Assembly (NCBI GenBank): GCA_014621425.1
Contig: JAANBB010000151.1
Location: 1-64,000, forward strand
Source of the DNA: Cylindrodendrum hubeiense
Taxonomy: Eukaryota; Ascomycota; Sordariomycetes; Hypocreales; Nectriaceae
Length of the DNA stretch: 64,000 nt
Reading direction: 5' to 3'
Shown here piece after piece: positions 12,133 through 23,421 of this stretch. The notes below the pieces were generated by a model, which was not told the DNA's origin, made no database searches, and saw only the letters and a program-made list of their open reading frames with translations. The stretch's first letter is position 1, and each line of letters begins with the position of its first letter. A program made the translations under genes and the position numbers.

Positions 12133-14121
12133 ATGGCAGTCAGCTTGTCGCCTGAAGCCTTCCTGCCCCCGGGCGCCTTCGACACCAACATGGCTCTTCC
12201 TCTCAATGCCCATCTGTCCTACCGCCCCGACTCCTCCATCGCGACTCCGTCCTCCTCCTTCCCTCCGGCCGCGAGCCATTACCAACTGCCTCCCTACTAT
12301 AACCCTCACCAAAGTCATCAGAGCCAGCAGCAGTCCCAGCGCGGTCGCCTTCCGCCCGCAAGTTCCTTTCCGCTCCAGCCTCCCGATGCCCATCCGCTCT
12401 CCCTCTCGTCCTTGCGCGCCGCCCAGGTTGCCACTACGAATCATTCATCAAAGCATCTCCATGTCGATGCCTCCAACAACCCTCGCGCCGCCAGCATATC
12501 CCCATCTCGAACCGTCCCGCTGCCCATCCCCGACCGTGAACTGCCGCAGTCATCTACAGCCCCTCTGTCGAGTGTCCCTCAATATCTAGCCGGCGCCTCC
12601 CTCTCCAGATCCGTCTCTGCCGACGCTGCACCACCCACCCAGCAAACCTCGCTATACATGGTTCAGCGCCTCGTCCAGCAAAACTCTCTCATTCGCGAGG
12701 CTTGGGAAGCAGAGCGCAATTACCTCGAGACGAACCGCCGCCGGGCTGAGGAGGTCTACCAGGAGGAGCGCGCCATCATGGACGATGTCCGTGAAGGCTG
12801 GGAATCGGAAAAGACAACCATGATACGCGAGATCGAGTCGCTCAAGGAACGCCTTCACCGTCTTGAAGGCGAAAACACCACTCTCAAAGCCGTCACCGCT
12901 CAAAGCATACAAGGCATGGTATCGCCCCTAGGGAGCCAACGCGGAGGCAGTGGTGATGCTTCCATGGAGAGTTCATACTTCTCTGCACCCGCAGGCCATC
13001 TGACGTCACGATCCCCGAATCCATCAGTACCGGTACCAACCAGTTTTTCCATGATAGATGCTGCCTCGTTGCCGCCTGGCCTCGACGGTGCATCTCGACG
13101 GCCTCACTTTCGCAAATCGGGAAGCTCTCGCATGTCTCCCACCGCATTGTGCCACACAACATCCTTCGTCCCAATGGATCCTCGAATGCAGCCCCAAAAC
13201 TCCACCACCAAAGACTTCCTCTCATCCCCGTCTGACGATTCCGACACGCCCGTTCCCATCATCGATGTGCAAGAAATCGATCCCAACTTGGAGGGAATCC
13301 CAATCAAGGCGACGGCTGTCCAGAGATCCACCTTTGCCCTTGGTGGATCTCCTCCCGAAAATCCAGCATCGCCAGTCACCTCACCTCCTCCGGCCGATGC
13401 TGCCCGGTATACAGAACAGAACCGAGGGCCTCCAGGTTTGCGCGGCTCATCCAAAGAGTACACGCTGCAAGCTCTTGCTGCCGTAGAATCCCGACGGCTG
13501 ACAATGCATGCCGGTCACACTCCCAACCACTCTCTCTCCCTCTTCCCCACTGTTACCGCTACTGAGACGAATTCCATCGCCGGCCTGAGCGAGGGCGCCA
13601 CTCCAACCGCCGAGATGACTGCAGACATCCCAATCCACGCCAGGGAATCGGATGATGACGACGAAGACACCCCCACCCGTCAACCTAACCAAGAGGAAGC
13701 TTCGGCATATGGCAATCTGGACGACCCTGAGCCGATGATGGAACCCGATGAAGACAAGCCACTAAAGGGACCTTTGATGATAAAAAATATACCCGCGCAG
13801 GACGAGATATTCTGGGAGGCAGTCAATAAGAAGCTCGCGCCCATCAGCCAGGGCGAGAACGCCCTCCCAGCCGTCATGCAGACTTCACCAGACGACTTGG
13901 AGTCAATCGCTGACACCAAGGCCATGGATGCTCTAGACCAAAGACCCAGAGTACCTATTGACCCATTTGGTGGGGACGCATCATATGATCCCCATGCGGA
14001 CACTGATGATGACACCTGCGAGTTTGGCGACCACAAGAAGGTCGAGGCTGATATCCCCTTGAGATTCAAGGCGACATCCAATTTCGGTGCTCCATTTGGC
14101 GCAACATTTGGCACAGTGTAG
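12133..14121 (+). CDS. Conserved fungal coiled-coil protein of unknown function
   Basis: An intronless frame of 662 residues starting at ATG 12133, after a pyrimidine-rich leader. Residues 1 to about 170 are low-complexity and rich in S, P and Q. Residues of about 173-255 form a strongly charged coiled coil (VQRLVQQNSLIREAWEAERN, continuing through EEVYQEERAIM and EIESLKERLHRLEGEN). The remainder is acidic and disordered, with a short C-terminal patch around PLRFKATSNFGAPFG. The coiled-coil block looks like one that is well conserved among Sordariomycetes, but I cannot name the family and there is no catalytic motif. The TAG at 14119-14121 is followed in the same frame by 77 open codons of similar S/P/N-rich composition up to TGA at 14353-14355, so the C-terminus may be longer than this frame through an intron, readthrough or a nonsense change. 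Confidence 0.75.
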   Translation: MAVSLSPEAFLPPGAFDTNMALPLNAHLSYRPDSSIATPSSSFPPAASHYQLPPYYNPHQSHQSQQQSQRGRLPPASSFPLQPPDAHPLSLSSLRAAQVATTNHSSKHLHVDASNNPRAASISPSRTVPLPIPDRELPQSSTAPLSSVPQYLAGASLSRSVSADAAPPTQQTSLYMVQRLVQQNSLIREAWEAERNYLETNRRRAEEVYQEERAIMDDVREGWESEKTTMIREIESLKERLHRLEGENTTLKAVTAQSIQGMVSPLGSQRGGSGDASMESSYFSAPAGHLTSRSPNPSVPVPTSFSMIDAASLPPGLDGASRRPHFRKSGSSRMSPTALCHTTSFVPMDPRMQPQNSTTKDFLSSPSDDSDTPVPIIDVQEIDPNLEGIPIKATAVQRSTFALGGSPPENPASPVTSPPPADAARYTEQNRGPPGLRGSSKEYTLQALAAVESRRLTMHAGHTPNHSLSLFPTVTATETNSIAGLSEGATPTAEMTADIPIHARESDDDDEDTPTRQPNQEEASAYGNLDDPEPMMEPDEDKPLKGPLMIKNIPAQDEIFWEAVNKKLAPISQGENALPAVMQTSPDDLESIADTKAMDALDQRPRVPIDPFGGDASYDPHADTDDDTCEFGDHKKVEADIPLRFKATSNFGAPFGATFGTV

Positions 14122-15245
14122 AGCAACATCAATCAGCCCCAGAACAATGATCACCAAGAGGGAACCCAAGGGTCCATCTCCCCTGCGCTACCCTCAACGC
14201 GACCGTCAGCTCTCAACTTCAACTTGCCCTATGGCTGGACATACCCAGCATCAGCTCGAACATCGATGGGCTCAGAGTATCCCAATGGCCCACCGCCTTC
14301 ATATCGAAACTCGAGACAACCATCGTCGCCGACATCTCTACAACGCTCCTCGTGAGCATTCTTCGGCCCCCAACACGACACGTTGGATAAATCATTCTAC
14401 TACAACGGCAGACACAATACTCTTCATGACCAACACTCACCATCACGACATATCCATTTATCGCATACACGCTCCCTTTTGGTTTCTCCTTTGGTCAGTT
14501 TCCTGAATTATACACGGGTGGGCTGGATACGCACGGTTTCATGGGACTCAAAAAGAGGATTACAACGGTAGAACAGGAGCACAGGAAACGGTTGCGTAAC
14601 ATATATTTCACGGGGACAGGCTGGTTGGTGTTTTATTTTTAGCGAGGAAGACAGCAGTCTTTCATGACTCGACTCGCCCTCGTCCCAAGGCACACGGAGC
14701 CGGTCTTCTTACATCGTAATATTCATGCATACAACTACGGAGGATTATTGTCAAATACCCAGGGATGGTCGAAGCTGGCCATCCCTTGCGCGCTATGGAT
14801 TGCTTTTGGAGCAGGAAAGGGGCGGGACCAACTTTGGACGGCTGGGACGACGCCGCTGGTGGACGGAGTAAGTATTTACCGCGTTTGGCTACAAAATAAA
14901 AACAAAGAGCATTGCTATTACTACGGTGATGTACACTATTGTCTTCCTCTTGTGCTGTATAACACTCTTCTGAATGTGTAAAAAGACCAACATAATATAG
15001 GTAATAAATATTGAGCACTATGAACCTGTTGAACGGCCTTGATAGCTTGCAGGATTAGGTTACATATTTGGCTCATTCCATTCATTCATGTCATGTTGGG
15101 GAAGATCTAACCTAGCTTAACACCACACCAACCACGATACCTTCCGTTCCTAAACAGAAACGCATAAATTCAAAAACACCATCGACGCCTTGGCCCTTAG
15201 CACCCTGCGGCCTAGTTCTTATCGTGACCGGTCCTGTTAACCTGC
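14122..15245. other. Convergent 3' intergenic region
   Basis: This lies between the coiled-coil gene (plus) and ATG3 (minus), so it holds the 3' ends of both. Positions 14122-14355 are an in-frame open extension of the upstream gene. The rest shows no coding signal; AT-rich patches near 14895-15010 could serve as 3'-end processing signals, but none is distinctive. Confidence 0.45.
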
Positions 15246-16414
15246 TCAGACGCCCATAGTGAAGTCATGCTCGATACCGGGTGTCACGGAAGCCATGAAC
15301 TACAGAAGTACGTTAGAATCGGTGCTGTGAAGTGTCAGGGGGGTAACGAACCTTGAGGAATACGACGAGGTACTGGTCGACGCGGATGGCGACCTCGTGG
15401 TCGTCAATCTCTGTCTCCTTAACCTCCTCCCACTCATCCTTATCAGCGGCTTCCTGGGCGCCCTTGACATCCAAGTTTCCAATCTCGTCGACAAGCCCCT
15501 CCATACCCGCGGGTGTTGACGCGGCAGCAGCAGAGTTGGTCCCGTCAGCGGCACGAAGTTTCTCTCTCCGAAGACGGAGGGCGGCATCAGCGCGGTCGAG
15601 CAGTGTCTTCATGACGGAGGCGTGCTTGCAAGGATGCACTGAGGCCATCTTGATGTTGTTCGCGAAGAAGGGGAAGTCTTCGAGGGTGACCGTCTTATCC
15701 TTGTAGTCGCCGACAATATCCTCCATCATGTCCTGCGGTGGTAGGGGCTGGCCGTTAGGCAGGTAGCCTGAGAGGTAGAGGCGGGGGGTACGGTAGTAGG
15801 TGGTGTACATGATGTAGAGTGTGTAGGTGCGGCGACTGCTAGGCATCTCATCAGCATCTCGAGAAAGAGCGTTGGGGGGGAGGTTAGGCCTACCCTTTTG
15901 CCGAGTCGGCGCCGGTGTCGCGGATGATGGCCTCGTCATCGTCTTCATCTTCCATGTCGGGAATCTCGTCATCCTCGACGACTTCCCTGTCGCCGACGTT
16001 GCCAGAGTCATCCATGGTCCTCACTTCCTTCACCTTGAGCGGCTGCGAGCTGGCCAGGCCGCCCGTCCTCAACCAGCCATCCTCATCATCTCCTGCGCCG
16101 CCCTTGAAGTCATCACCATCATTGACGAGGGCCTCCTCATGCCCGGCGTCGCCAGCAAAGTCGTCGTTGAGGCGGCGGTGGCATGGCACGTTACGGGTGA
16201 CGAGGAACTGCTTACCCGCGGGCAGATAGCTGACGCGGCGCTCTGGGGAGTCGGCATCGCCCCAGGACCAGGTAGGGAACTTGTAGACGAGGTAGTCACC
16301 GGCGGCGACGAACTCCTCGGGTGTGATCTGGCCGGTCTGTCGGAATGTTGACGTGTGCGAGACGGGCGTGTAGCGGTCCCGGAGGGTGTTGACGGTGGAG
16401 TAGATGTAGTTCAT
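15246..16414 (-). CDS. ATG3: Autophagy-related E2-like enzyme Atg3
   Basis: Three exons on the minus strand (16414-15894, 15838-15352, 15299-15246) with 55- and 52-nt introns give 353 residues, a normal length for the family. Atg3 is the E2-like enzyme that takes activated Atg8 from Atg7 and conjugates it to phosphatidylethanolamine on autophagosomal membranes. The N-terminus ([18 protein letters not shown]) is the membrane-binding helix typical of Atg3. The active-site cysteine lies in HPCKHASVM at about residue 244. The mid-region from about residue 110 to 170 is acidic, like the flexible Atg7-binding insert. A WEEV motif near residue 311 sits where yeast Atg3 has its Atg8-interacting WEDL. 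The last exon encodes only 17 residues (from FMASVTPG to MGV). All splice joins keep the frame with canonical GT-AG ends. Confidence 0.96.
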
Positions 16415-17137
16415 GGTGGGCGGCGGCGGGGGGTTTCAGCGTTCTCTTCGGGTTGCTTGATAGGTGAAGGAGCTGTTTCTGTATCTGCGCCTCTACTGTA
16501 TCGACAACGTGGTGAATAGAAAGCGGGCGGATAGGATGTGTCGTGATGCAGTGTCTATCGTATCTCGTCTTATCCGGCTGTATGCTGCGAAGGTGCGGGG
16601 TCGTGAACCAGTAGCAAAAAGCAAGTTGAACAGGATGGAAGAAGGGAAGAGATGGGAAATCGAGTAGAAACAGATCTCCGATTAGGCGTCTCGAACTATG
16701 CGTCGCTTGTCTGCCTGGCAAAGGAGTATGACTGATGAAGGGAAACCCGCGACAGCTATGGCACCCGGGGAGCACTCCAGGCGATCACATGGAGGCGGTG
16801 GCTACTTTGAGTGGCTTTGGTGGGGTGGCTCAGGCCCCTCATTGGCCACCCTGGCGGGGTCACCTCAGGCAGCTCCCCCTCCCGACAAGTCCCTTCCAAA
16901 TGGAGCCGGCACTTATCTTATCGCGCAACGCGCAGGCACGTCATCCCGCGACGCATTCTGCACGTGCGCCGTGGCTGTGATGCTTCGACAAGAGAGGTCA
17001 TGCTCGTCGTTTCTGCCCACATCAGACTGCAATCCGGTCACGAGGCATATGGGGTCTGCAGGTGATTATTCTAAAAATCACGACATGGTATCATTTGTTT
17101 CCTTCGCTCTAGTTCGGTGCTCCTAAATAGGGCTCCA
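16415..17137. other. ATG3 promoter and CWC24 3' flank
   Basis: ATG3 is transcribed leftwards from 16414 and CWC24 ends at 17138, so this 720-bp interval holds the ATG3 promoter/5' leader and the CWC24 3' UTR. Open frames here are GC-driven, overlap one another on both strands and show no motif; none is called as a gene. Confidence 0.5.
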
Positions 17138-18212
17138 TTACTTCGCCTCCGCTTCGTCCGCTTCCTCATCAACATCCTCCCCAGCCTCCAACGCCGCTTG
17201 TCTCTTCTTGGCCGCCCGATCCCGCTTCCTTTCTAATAACTTTTTGAGCCTCTTCGCCGAGTTAAACACTCCATTTGTCCCAACCCCACACGCCGCGCAC
17301 GTCGGGTCCTTCCTGTACCGCTTCAGCGCGCACGGCTCACAGAAATAGTGGCCGCACCGGGTGACGATAGGTTCTCGGTAGGGTTCCTTGCATATGATGC
17401 ATGCGAACGGAATTTTCTCCAGCATTGCCTCGTCTTCGTCGTTCTCGGCATCCACTTTCTTGTCGCGGTTCGCACTGGCCACCACCGTGCCTCCGAGGTT
17501 CTTCTTGCCCTTGGTAACGCTCTCCCATTCGCGGTCGAGCTGCCATCCGAGCTTGTGGTCACTTCGATCGTGAAGGAAGATGCATGCATCACCGAATCCG
17601 CACTGTTTTTAGACCCATGTTAGATGAAGTATTGTGACTGGCGGAGAGGAATTGACTTACCCAGCCTGTTTGCTTGTAGTCTTTGCAGACGTCGGGTGCG
17701 TAATCCATAATGGTGATGGTTCGGATGTTGGTTGGTGCCTTGACGGGTCCAACGCCCCTGTTGGGAGCATCGGGGTTCTTCTGAATGAAGGACGTCTGGT
17801 TCGCGAGGCCCTTGTATGTTCCATCGGGTTGGGAGTCTTTTGCGACCGTCCGTGTCGATCCAAGGAGGTTCTTTGCTGACAACGCATCTTTTGAGCCTTC
17901 GTCATACCAGTTGCTCTGCTTGGTGGCGTCGTTGGCGCTCGTAATCAGAACACTGCGGTCGGCAGCATGGACCGTTGCCGACAGATCCTTGTTTCCAGTT
18001 GCATTGTTTTTTGATGAGGCCGTGATGGTAGCCATCTTCTTGCGCCGCTTGATGCGCTGTCCGGCCTCGTCCTCGGAGGATGAGTAGTCGCTGTCATCGC
18101 TGTCGGCGGGCGGTGGCGTCGCAGGTCGCTTTCTCAGGTTCGCTTTGCCCTTTGCGCCTCTCTTTTTGAAAACAGCGACAGGCGCCACGGGCGCTTCACT
18201 TGAATCAGCCAT
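17138..18212 (-). CDS. CWC24: Pre-mRNA-splicing factor Cwc24 (CCCH zinc finger plus RING)
   Basis: Two exons (18212-17661 and 17602-17138) with a 58-nt intron (GTAAGT donor, AACAG acceptor) give 338 residues. Cwc24 (human RNF113A) binds the spliceosome at the activated Bact stage near the 5' splice site. Order of parts: a basic, serine-rich N-terminus with a KRRKK cluster; a CCCH zinc finger at about residues 174-195 (VCKDYKQTGW / CGFGDACIFLH), interrupted by the intron exactly between its first two cysteines; then a C3HC4 RING finger at about 252-291 (CIIC, CGHYFC, CAAC); and a Lys/Arg/Glu-rich tail. The ATG at 18212 was chosen as the first Met consistent with the family N-terminus; the open frame upstream of it has no homologous look. 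Confidence 0.95.
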
Positions 18213-20342
18213 TGTTCGTGATGTTTGTGGGGGTTGGTTGTCGACAAGACAAGAGAGGCGTTGACGGCGCTTTGAAATCCATACCTCTGTCGCATGGTGG
18301 ACGAATCTAGAATATGGATCACGTGCTGCCGTGCCATTTTCGTGGAGCCTTGACACGAAACGCGAGGGGTTCAATCACCCGACTTTTGTCGTTGAGCTAC
18401 CCTATACCATCGATCGTCAAGATGAATTGCCCTGTCGGCTCTATATAACCCATTTGCGAGTGATCTATGGGTTTGTATGTATATTTTAAGGCTTTTTACA
18501 TTCTTTCCATGACGTGTTTGTACTCTAGAGATGCAAACTACGTTTCTCCTTGATTCTACCAACTTTTTGTAAGCTGGTATCAAAAAGCGGTTCAGAATCA
18601 TAGAACTCTAAGTCAACCGATGAGACTACCAGTATAAAAATAGTAACAATTAGCTTTCGGTTCAGTACCCCCCCAAAATTGTCAAAATTATAAACAAAGG
18701 GCCCATCTGCCTCTCTCCGGGTCCTCCTCACATTTATATCTTCAACGCCGTGCTGCCCGTCACGCCGTTGGCACAGCGCACACCTTGTCGAACCGTGGCT
18801 TGGTGTGGCTCAGTGTGGCGGGATGCCCTGTCTGCCCTAGCACCAGGGCTATGGTCCGTTCCCAATATCGCCTTGGTTGAAGTCCCACCTTGTAATTATG
18901 GATATCGCTTGGCCCGCAGAGGTTGGTAAATGCGGTGATAGAAATGATTGGCTGTGAGAAATGATTTTGGCATGCCCAGTGGCAGTCTGAGAAGAGGAAG
19001 ACCGCCAAAGAACCTCCCCAACATCACAATTTCAAATCATTCTATAATAACCACGAACGGCATGTGTGATGTACAGCCACTGGCGTGTTGAAAGGTGAGA
19101 TTTACTTGTAATAATAACGGGAAGAAGAATTAGTAGACCAAGGCTCGTTTCTCGCCCTTCACCGTCTCTCACCGTGCGGCAGCTGCCCCACTGCGTTGCA
19201 TCGCATGCTCGCTGTCGACCCATGATCCCGTATTGTCTACCGATTTGCGCCTTGCCCTACGCTACTATAATCAGCAGCACCAAAAACAACGGACAGAGGA
19301 AGATTCGCATCCACGGCGAGGCATGAAGGCCTCGTATTCCTTGGCCTAGCTCCGGCATATTTTGATTATAGTCAGATCCGAAATGATGCCAAGTACAACA
19401 CACCCAGGTCAACACACCAAGGTCGTGGACCGAGACTCATATTCGGTGGGTTTACAGGAGCGGGGTTCACCTGGCTTGTCCAACATCGGATGCATTGTCA
19501 TTGGCTGATGCTGGAAGGCACTGGGTGTAACACGACTCCAGGTCGAGGGCGCAAGGATCAGCGCTTCTGGCCTCCACGCACAGTTTTCCGGGATAAGGAA
19601 CGATGAGAGGACTCCATCTCCATCACCAAGTCTGTTCGCAACGGATCTAGAGAGTGTTGTAGTTGTCTGCTCGGCGACTAGTATATCGGCCAGCCAGTCA
19701 GCTAATCAGCGTCAGGTCTCACATGTCGACTTAGACCAACAATTCCCTAGGTCATAGCTATCTCTCAGTCTCCAGCCAGTTTACTTGCATCGAGTGTGAG
19801 GCACAGCACCGATTCACCCACACCGTCAATCTTTTTCCGGCTGCGAACCCAACCAAACAACGGACATGGTAGCTAACACGATCAGAATGGCCAGAGAACT
19901 GGCAGCCAAATCAGTTGCGGATGAATTGGCAGGGCTGCGAATATACACGATTTACATATAATACCCGTGTCACTCGCCATGGACCTGGGATTGAAGTATC
20001 CCGCCGGAGATTTCCAATGCCTTTCCACACAGTGAATGACTAGAACCTCTTGCGCAACGCCCGCACGGCGGTATCTTGTGCAACTGGGTGAAAGCAGTTG
20101 TGACACATCGATCCGGTTGGCAACTTGCACCCATGCGTAACGCCTCCACAACACATCCCTTGTGCAACTTGAACAGACGCAGCCGTGGCTAAATGTGGCG
20201 GTGCTTCCAACTACTTAAGGTAGCCGGGTGTACGGTGGGTGCCCAAAGCGACCGAGGAGACCATTGTCGATATCGCCGCCTGGCTGCCCCATCAATTATC
20301 GCAATTCCCAACATAATCACAGGGTATTCCATCCGGTAAACG
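18213..20342. other. 2.1-kb gene-free region
   Basis: It contains the CWC24 promoter (immediately right of 18212) and the upstream region of the HNH-like gene at 20343. No frame over 95 codons and no motif was seen on either strand. Confidence 0.5.
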
Positions 20343-21532
20343 ATGGCCTTTCATCGCCCGCAGTTCCCGGTCCCATCCACGGGCGAATATCATCGCCAAC
20401 AGTGCATCGCCGTCTATCATCCAGCTTATAGATACCCGCAGAGTTTACTGGTCAACCTTCCCCAGGTCGACGCCGTCGACTCTACCGGCCAACCCACTGG
20501 CCTCCACCACCGATCAGCCCTTCTTGCTTGCCAGATCATCGCCCACAACGCTTTCGAGAAAGGAAAGTTGTATTTTGACCAGGACGGCAAATATCCAGTC
20601 ATTGACAAGATACCACTTGATGGAGCCCTGCCCGACACCTCGTACTTTTTTATTCTCGGTTCTGATCGTATGTACCCCTCCAAAACTCCAACAACATTTG
20701 CATATGTCTAACATTGCTCCTAGCCAAGTACAGATACCCCGTCGTCCCAAGCTTCCGCGATTGGCAGTTTCCGCACGATCGCATTCCAGGTTTGTGGCCG
20801 AAGCCAGTTAGTAGTCTTTCGTCCGACTTAACGAAGCGCTGCGCCGTGACCAGCCATGCTTCTGCCCTCACAGAAACCTACGTCATTCCGGTAGAAGAGG
20901 AAGAATGGTTCACTCAAAATGGAATGAACCGCTACGGCGGCCTCATCAATCCTCGCCAATTGCGTAACCCCAAGAACTTGATCTACCTCAGAGCTGATAT
21001 CCGTCGCCTCTTTGACGCGGGTCTTTTCGCCATCGCGCCGAAACCCGAACTCATCCTGAAGGAACCAGAAGCTGTCGCCGCGGCCGCGGCCGCGGGCCCG
21101 ACAAACTATGTTGTGCATGTCTTCGGAGGTGATGCCCCCGAGTTTTGCGGCATCTACCACAACAGGTTGGTGCCAAACCTCGTCAACACCAGCCCGGAGT
21201 ACCTCTTCGCCCGCTTCGCCTGGGCAGTCTTACACCTAGTCAACCCATTCGTTATGGCGGGTACGCAGCGTAAGGTGATCCTATACCAACCCCACCAGGG
21301 CAGACCTCAATGGGCCGTTGAGGAGATATCCGGGGCAACCCTGGCCACCTGCTATGTGCGCCCTCCTCCCGGGACTATCAGCCCGGGGACGACGGTCCGA
21401 CCGAGGGTCATCGATGTCGAAGCGTGGGCCTCCCGTACCGCTAATAACGCCATTGTTAGTGAGGAAATTGCAGTGGAAAGGGCTCGGAAGCGTGCTCGAA
21501 TTAATGAGACACCTTGGATTGATCTCACTTAG
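20343..21532 (+). CDS. HNH-nuclease-like fungal protein with substituted catalytic residues
   Basis: Two exons (20343-20667 and 20724-21532) with a 56-nt intron (GTATGT donor, CTAAC branch, CCTAG acceptor) give 377 residues. The middle, about residues 148-205, matches the fungal HNH_2-type domain: CAVTSHASAL, then ETYVIPVEEEEWF, then NLIYLRADIRRLFDAGLF. In catalytic members the segments read AHxVP and DIHxxFD. Here the first histidine is tyrosine (TYVIP) and the last is arginine (DIRRLFD), while the central asparagine (PKNLI) remains. The protein is therefore probably not an active nuclease and may be a structural or binding derivative. A run of seven alanines at about residues 228-234 and a basic C-terminal stretch (ERARKRARI) are also present. 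These proteins are commonly lineage-variable accessory proteins of unknown role. Confidence 0.8.
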
Positions 21533-22020
21533 GCTGCTGGATACAGACCGGGGATCAAAGGCGTTGGGGACTACAGTTTGATATAAAAGATGCAGCCATT
21601 TGGTTAGTTTGGCGTGGAGTAATATGTTATCATGTTCTTTATTTTATCCGAATTCTTTAACGTTTCTATCACGAAACCTGGAGTACGCTTTGAGTACAGG
21701 CGGGAGAATGGGACCAGTACGGGGAGCCTCAACTTATTAATGTCCTGTGCCCGTGCAATATAATTTACGTATTCAAGAGCACCCCAAGGATTATAACTAT
21801 CATCATAACTATTATAGTACTCTATGTCAACCGACTCGTCCTAGGTAAATACATACCTACACTTGATAATTGTTACTCGCCACAGGCGCACCGCCACGCA
21901 ATTAGTCACATCTGGCCAGTTAAAACACCACCACCTTCGGAACACCTTTCTTCTTCCAACTTAACTCCTCTCTGAATTACTTACTTGTGCATTTTGAAGA
22001 AACTACCTAAGAGAATCAAG
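21533..22020. other. Short intergenic region
   Basis: It lies between the HNH-like gene and the phosphotransferase-like gene, both on the plus strand. It is AT-rich around 21640-21860 and no gene is seen. The last 100 bp before 22021 are CT-rich, as expected for a promoter and leader. Confidence 0.5.
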
Positions 22021-23421
22021 ATGCGAGGCAGCTCCAACATTTTTGCCGGCTTCCAGGACGAGATCGTCAAGTCCCGTGTCGATCGCGAGCGAGAAGCATA
22101 TTTTATGTCCATCACAGATTGGGATGTTTGCTGCCTTGCAGGGCGATATGTCAACGGTTACTGCCTTTACTTCAAGAACCCCAAGATCGGAAACTTCAAT
22201 ATCTGTTACTTTGTGCAATTTGATGATGGACAGCGATTCGTTGTGCGAGTACCTTTGCCACCGTGCCTCGCGCTTGGTGCAAGTACGAAACTCGAGTCCG
22301 AGATAGCGACGATGGAGCAAGTGTTCAATCTAGACCTGCTTCATACAAGACCAGGTGCTAACTAGGCAATCGCTAGACTAGTACGTGAGCGAACAGATAT
22401 ACCGGTCCCGAGAATCATTGCATATCAGCTTGGTCCTGGATCCGAACCCCTTTCGTCATTCCTTATCCTCGAATATGTGGAGGGCCGGACGCTCGCATCC
22501 TATAATCTCCAATCTATTCCATACGAAAAACGAGCTCGGCTCTATATATCGATTGCTAAGATCTTCATTCAGCTAAGGAAGCTCGAGTTTCCCTCCATCG
22601 GGTGTCTCACCAAGGGGAGGAATGGCCCTGAAGTTTCTAAAACTCCAGCTACGATCGACCTTAACGTACGAGAGCTGGAGGGTCTTGGGCCATATACAAT
22701 CCAAGAATCGTACTACGCGCAGGGTCCCCTAAAGTCAGCAAATGACTATACTCGCATGAGACTAGAGACTTCATTCAACACATTCTTGCGGAGTCGGAAT
22801 AGTGCCCCTGACTTGGCGTCTGGAAAAGAAGCTCTCTATCTTCATCACCGTTTTCGCCAATTTGCCGAGGAGTGGCTAGATAAAAATCTCGACAACGGCC
22901 CATTCGTCCTGGTGCACGGCGATTTCATGCCATGGAACCTTATTGTGAACGACGTTATGGAGATAACGTCCGTACTTGACTGGGAGTGGAGCCGCATCGT
23001 GCCGCGTCAGTTTTTCCTCCCTCCGCTATGGCTCACTTCGCAAACGCCTGCTCAACTGGCCTGGCCCTCTGCATACGGTAAGATGCTGAAAGACTTCAAG
23101 TTGTTGCAAGGTATCCTGATGGGTCTTGAATTGGGTTCCCCCTACTCGGCTCGTCTTCATGATGAGTGGAAACAGGCGAGCAGGGACTGTGGTTTTCTAG
23201 TTGCTAATGCACTAGAGAACTCATCAGATGTGGAATGGGTTGCGTATAGGCACATTTGCTCTACTCGGCACGAGGGCAAACACGAGATGGATGAGTTTAT
23301 ACAAGCCTTTATAGAGGAGGATCCAGCTCGCGAAGAGTTGATCAGAAAAAAGGTCAAAGAAAACGATGGTTACGAGGAGGAGCTTGCTCGGCTGAGACAA
23401 GATGATTCGCCCCTGAGTTAG
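22021..23421 (+). CDS. Aminoglycoside phosphotransferase (APH)-fold kinase-like protein
   Basis: Two exons (22021-22320 and 22366-23421) with a 45-nt intron give 451 residues. The intron is short, but it is the one join that connects IATMEQ to AIARLVRERTDIPVPR in frame, as family architecture demands. Features of the APH/choline-kinase-like fold: an N-lobe strand RFVVRVPLPP; the helix plus TDIPVPRI segment; the hinge FLILEYVEG; a catalytic loop LVHGDFMPWNLIV at about residues 282-294 with H, D and N all kept; and the metal-binding SVLDWEWSRIVP. The motif set suggests an active phosphotransferase. Fungal members form a large family with unknown small-molecule substrates, so no substrate is proposed. 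The start at ATG 22021 gives the expected N-terminal length. Confidence 0.88.

Noticed and set aside
15827..16351. Plus-strand 174-codon frame over ATG3
   Set aside because: It is the antisense shadow of ATG3 exon 1, which has clear family motifs.
22321..22368. Ending the APH-like gene at the stop after 22361 as a separate 112-residue protein
   Set aside because: A 45-nt GT-AG intron (22321-22365) joins both parts in frame and restores the standard family order; two separate proteins would each be half a kinase fold.
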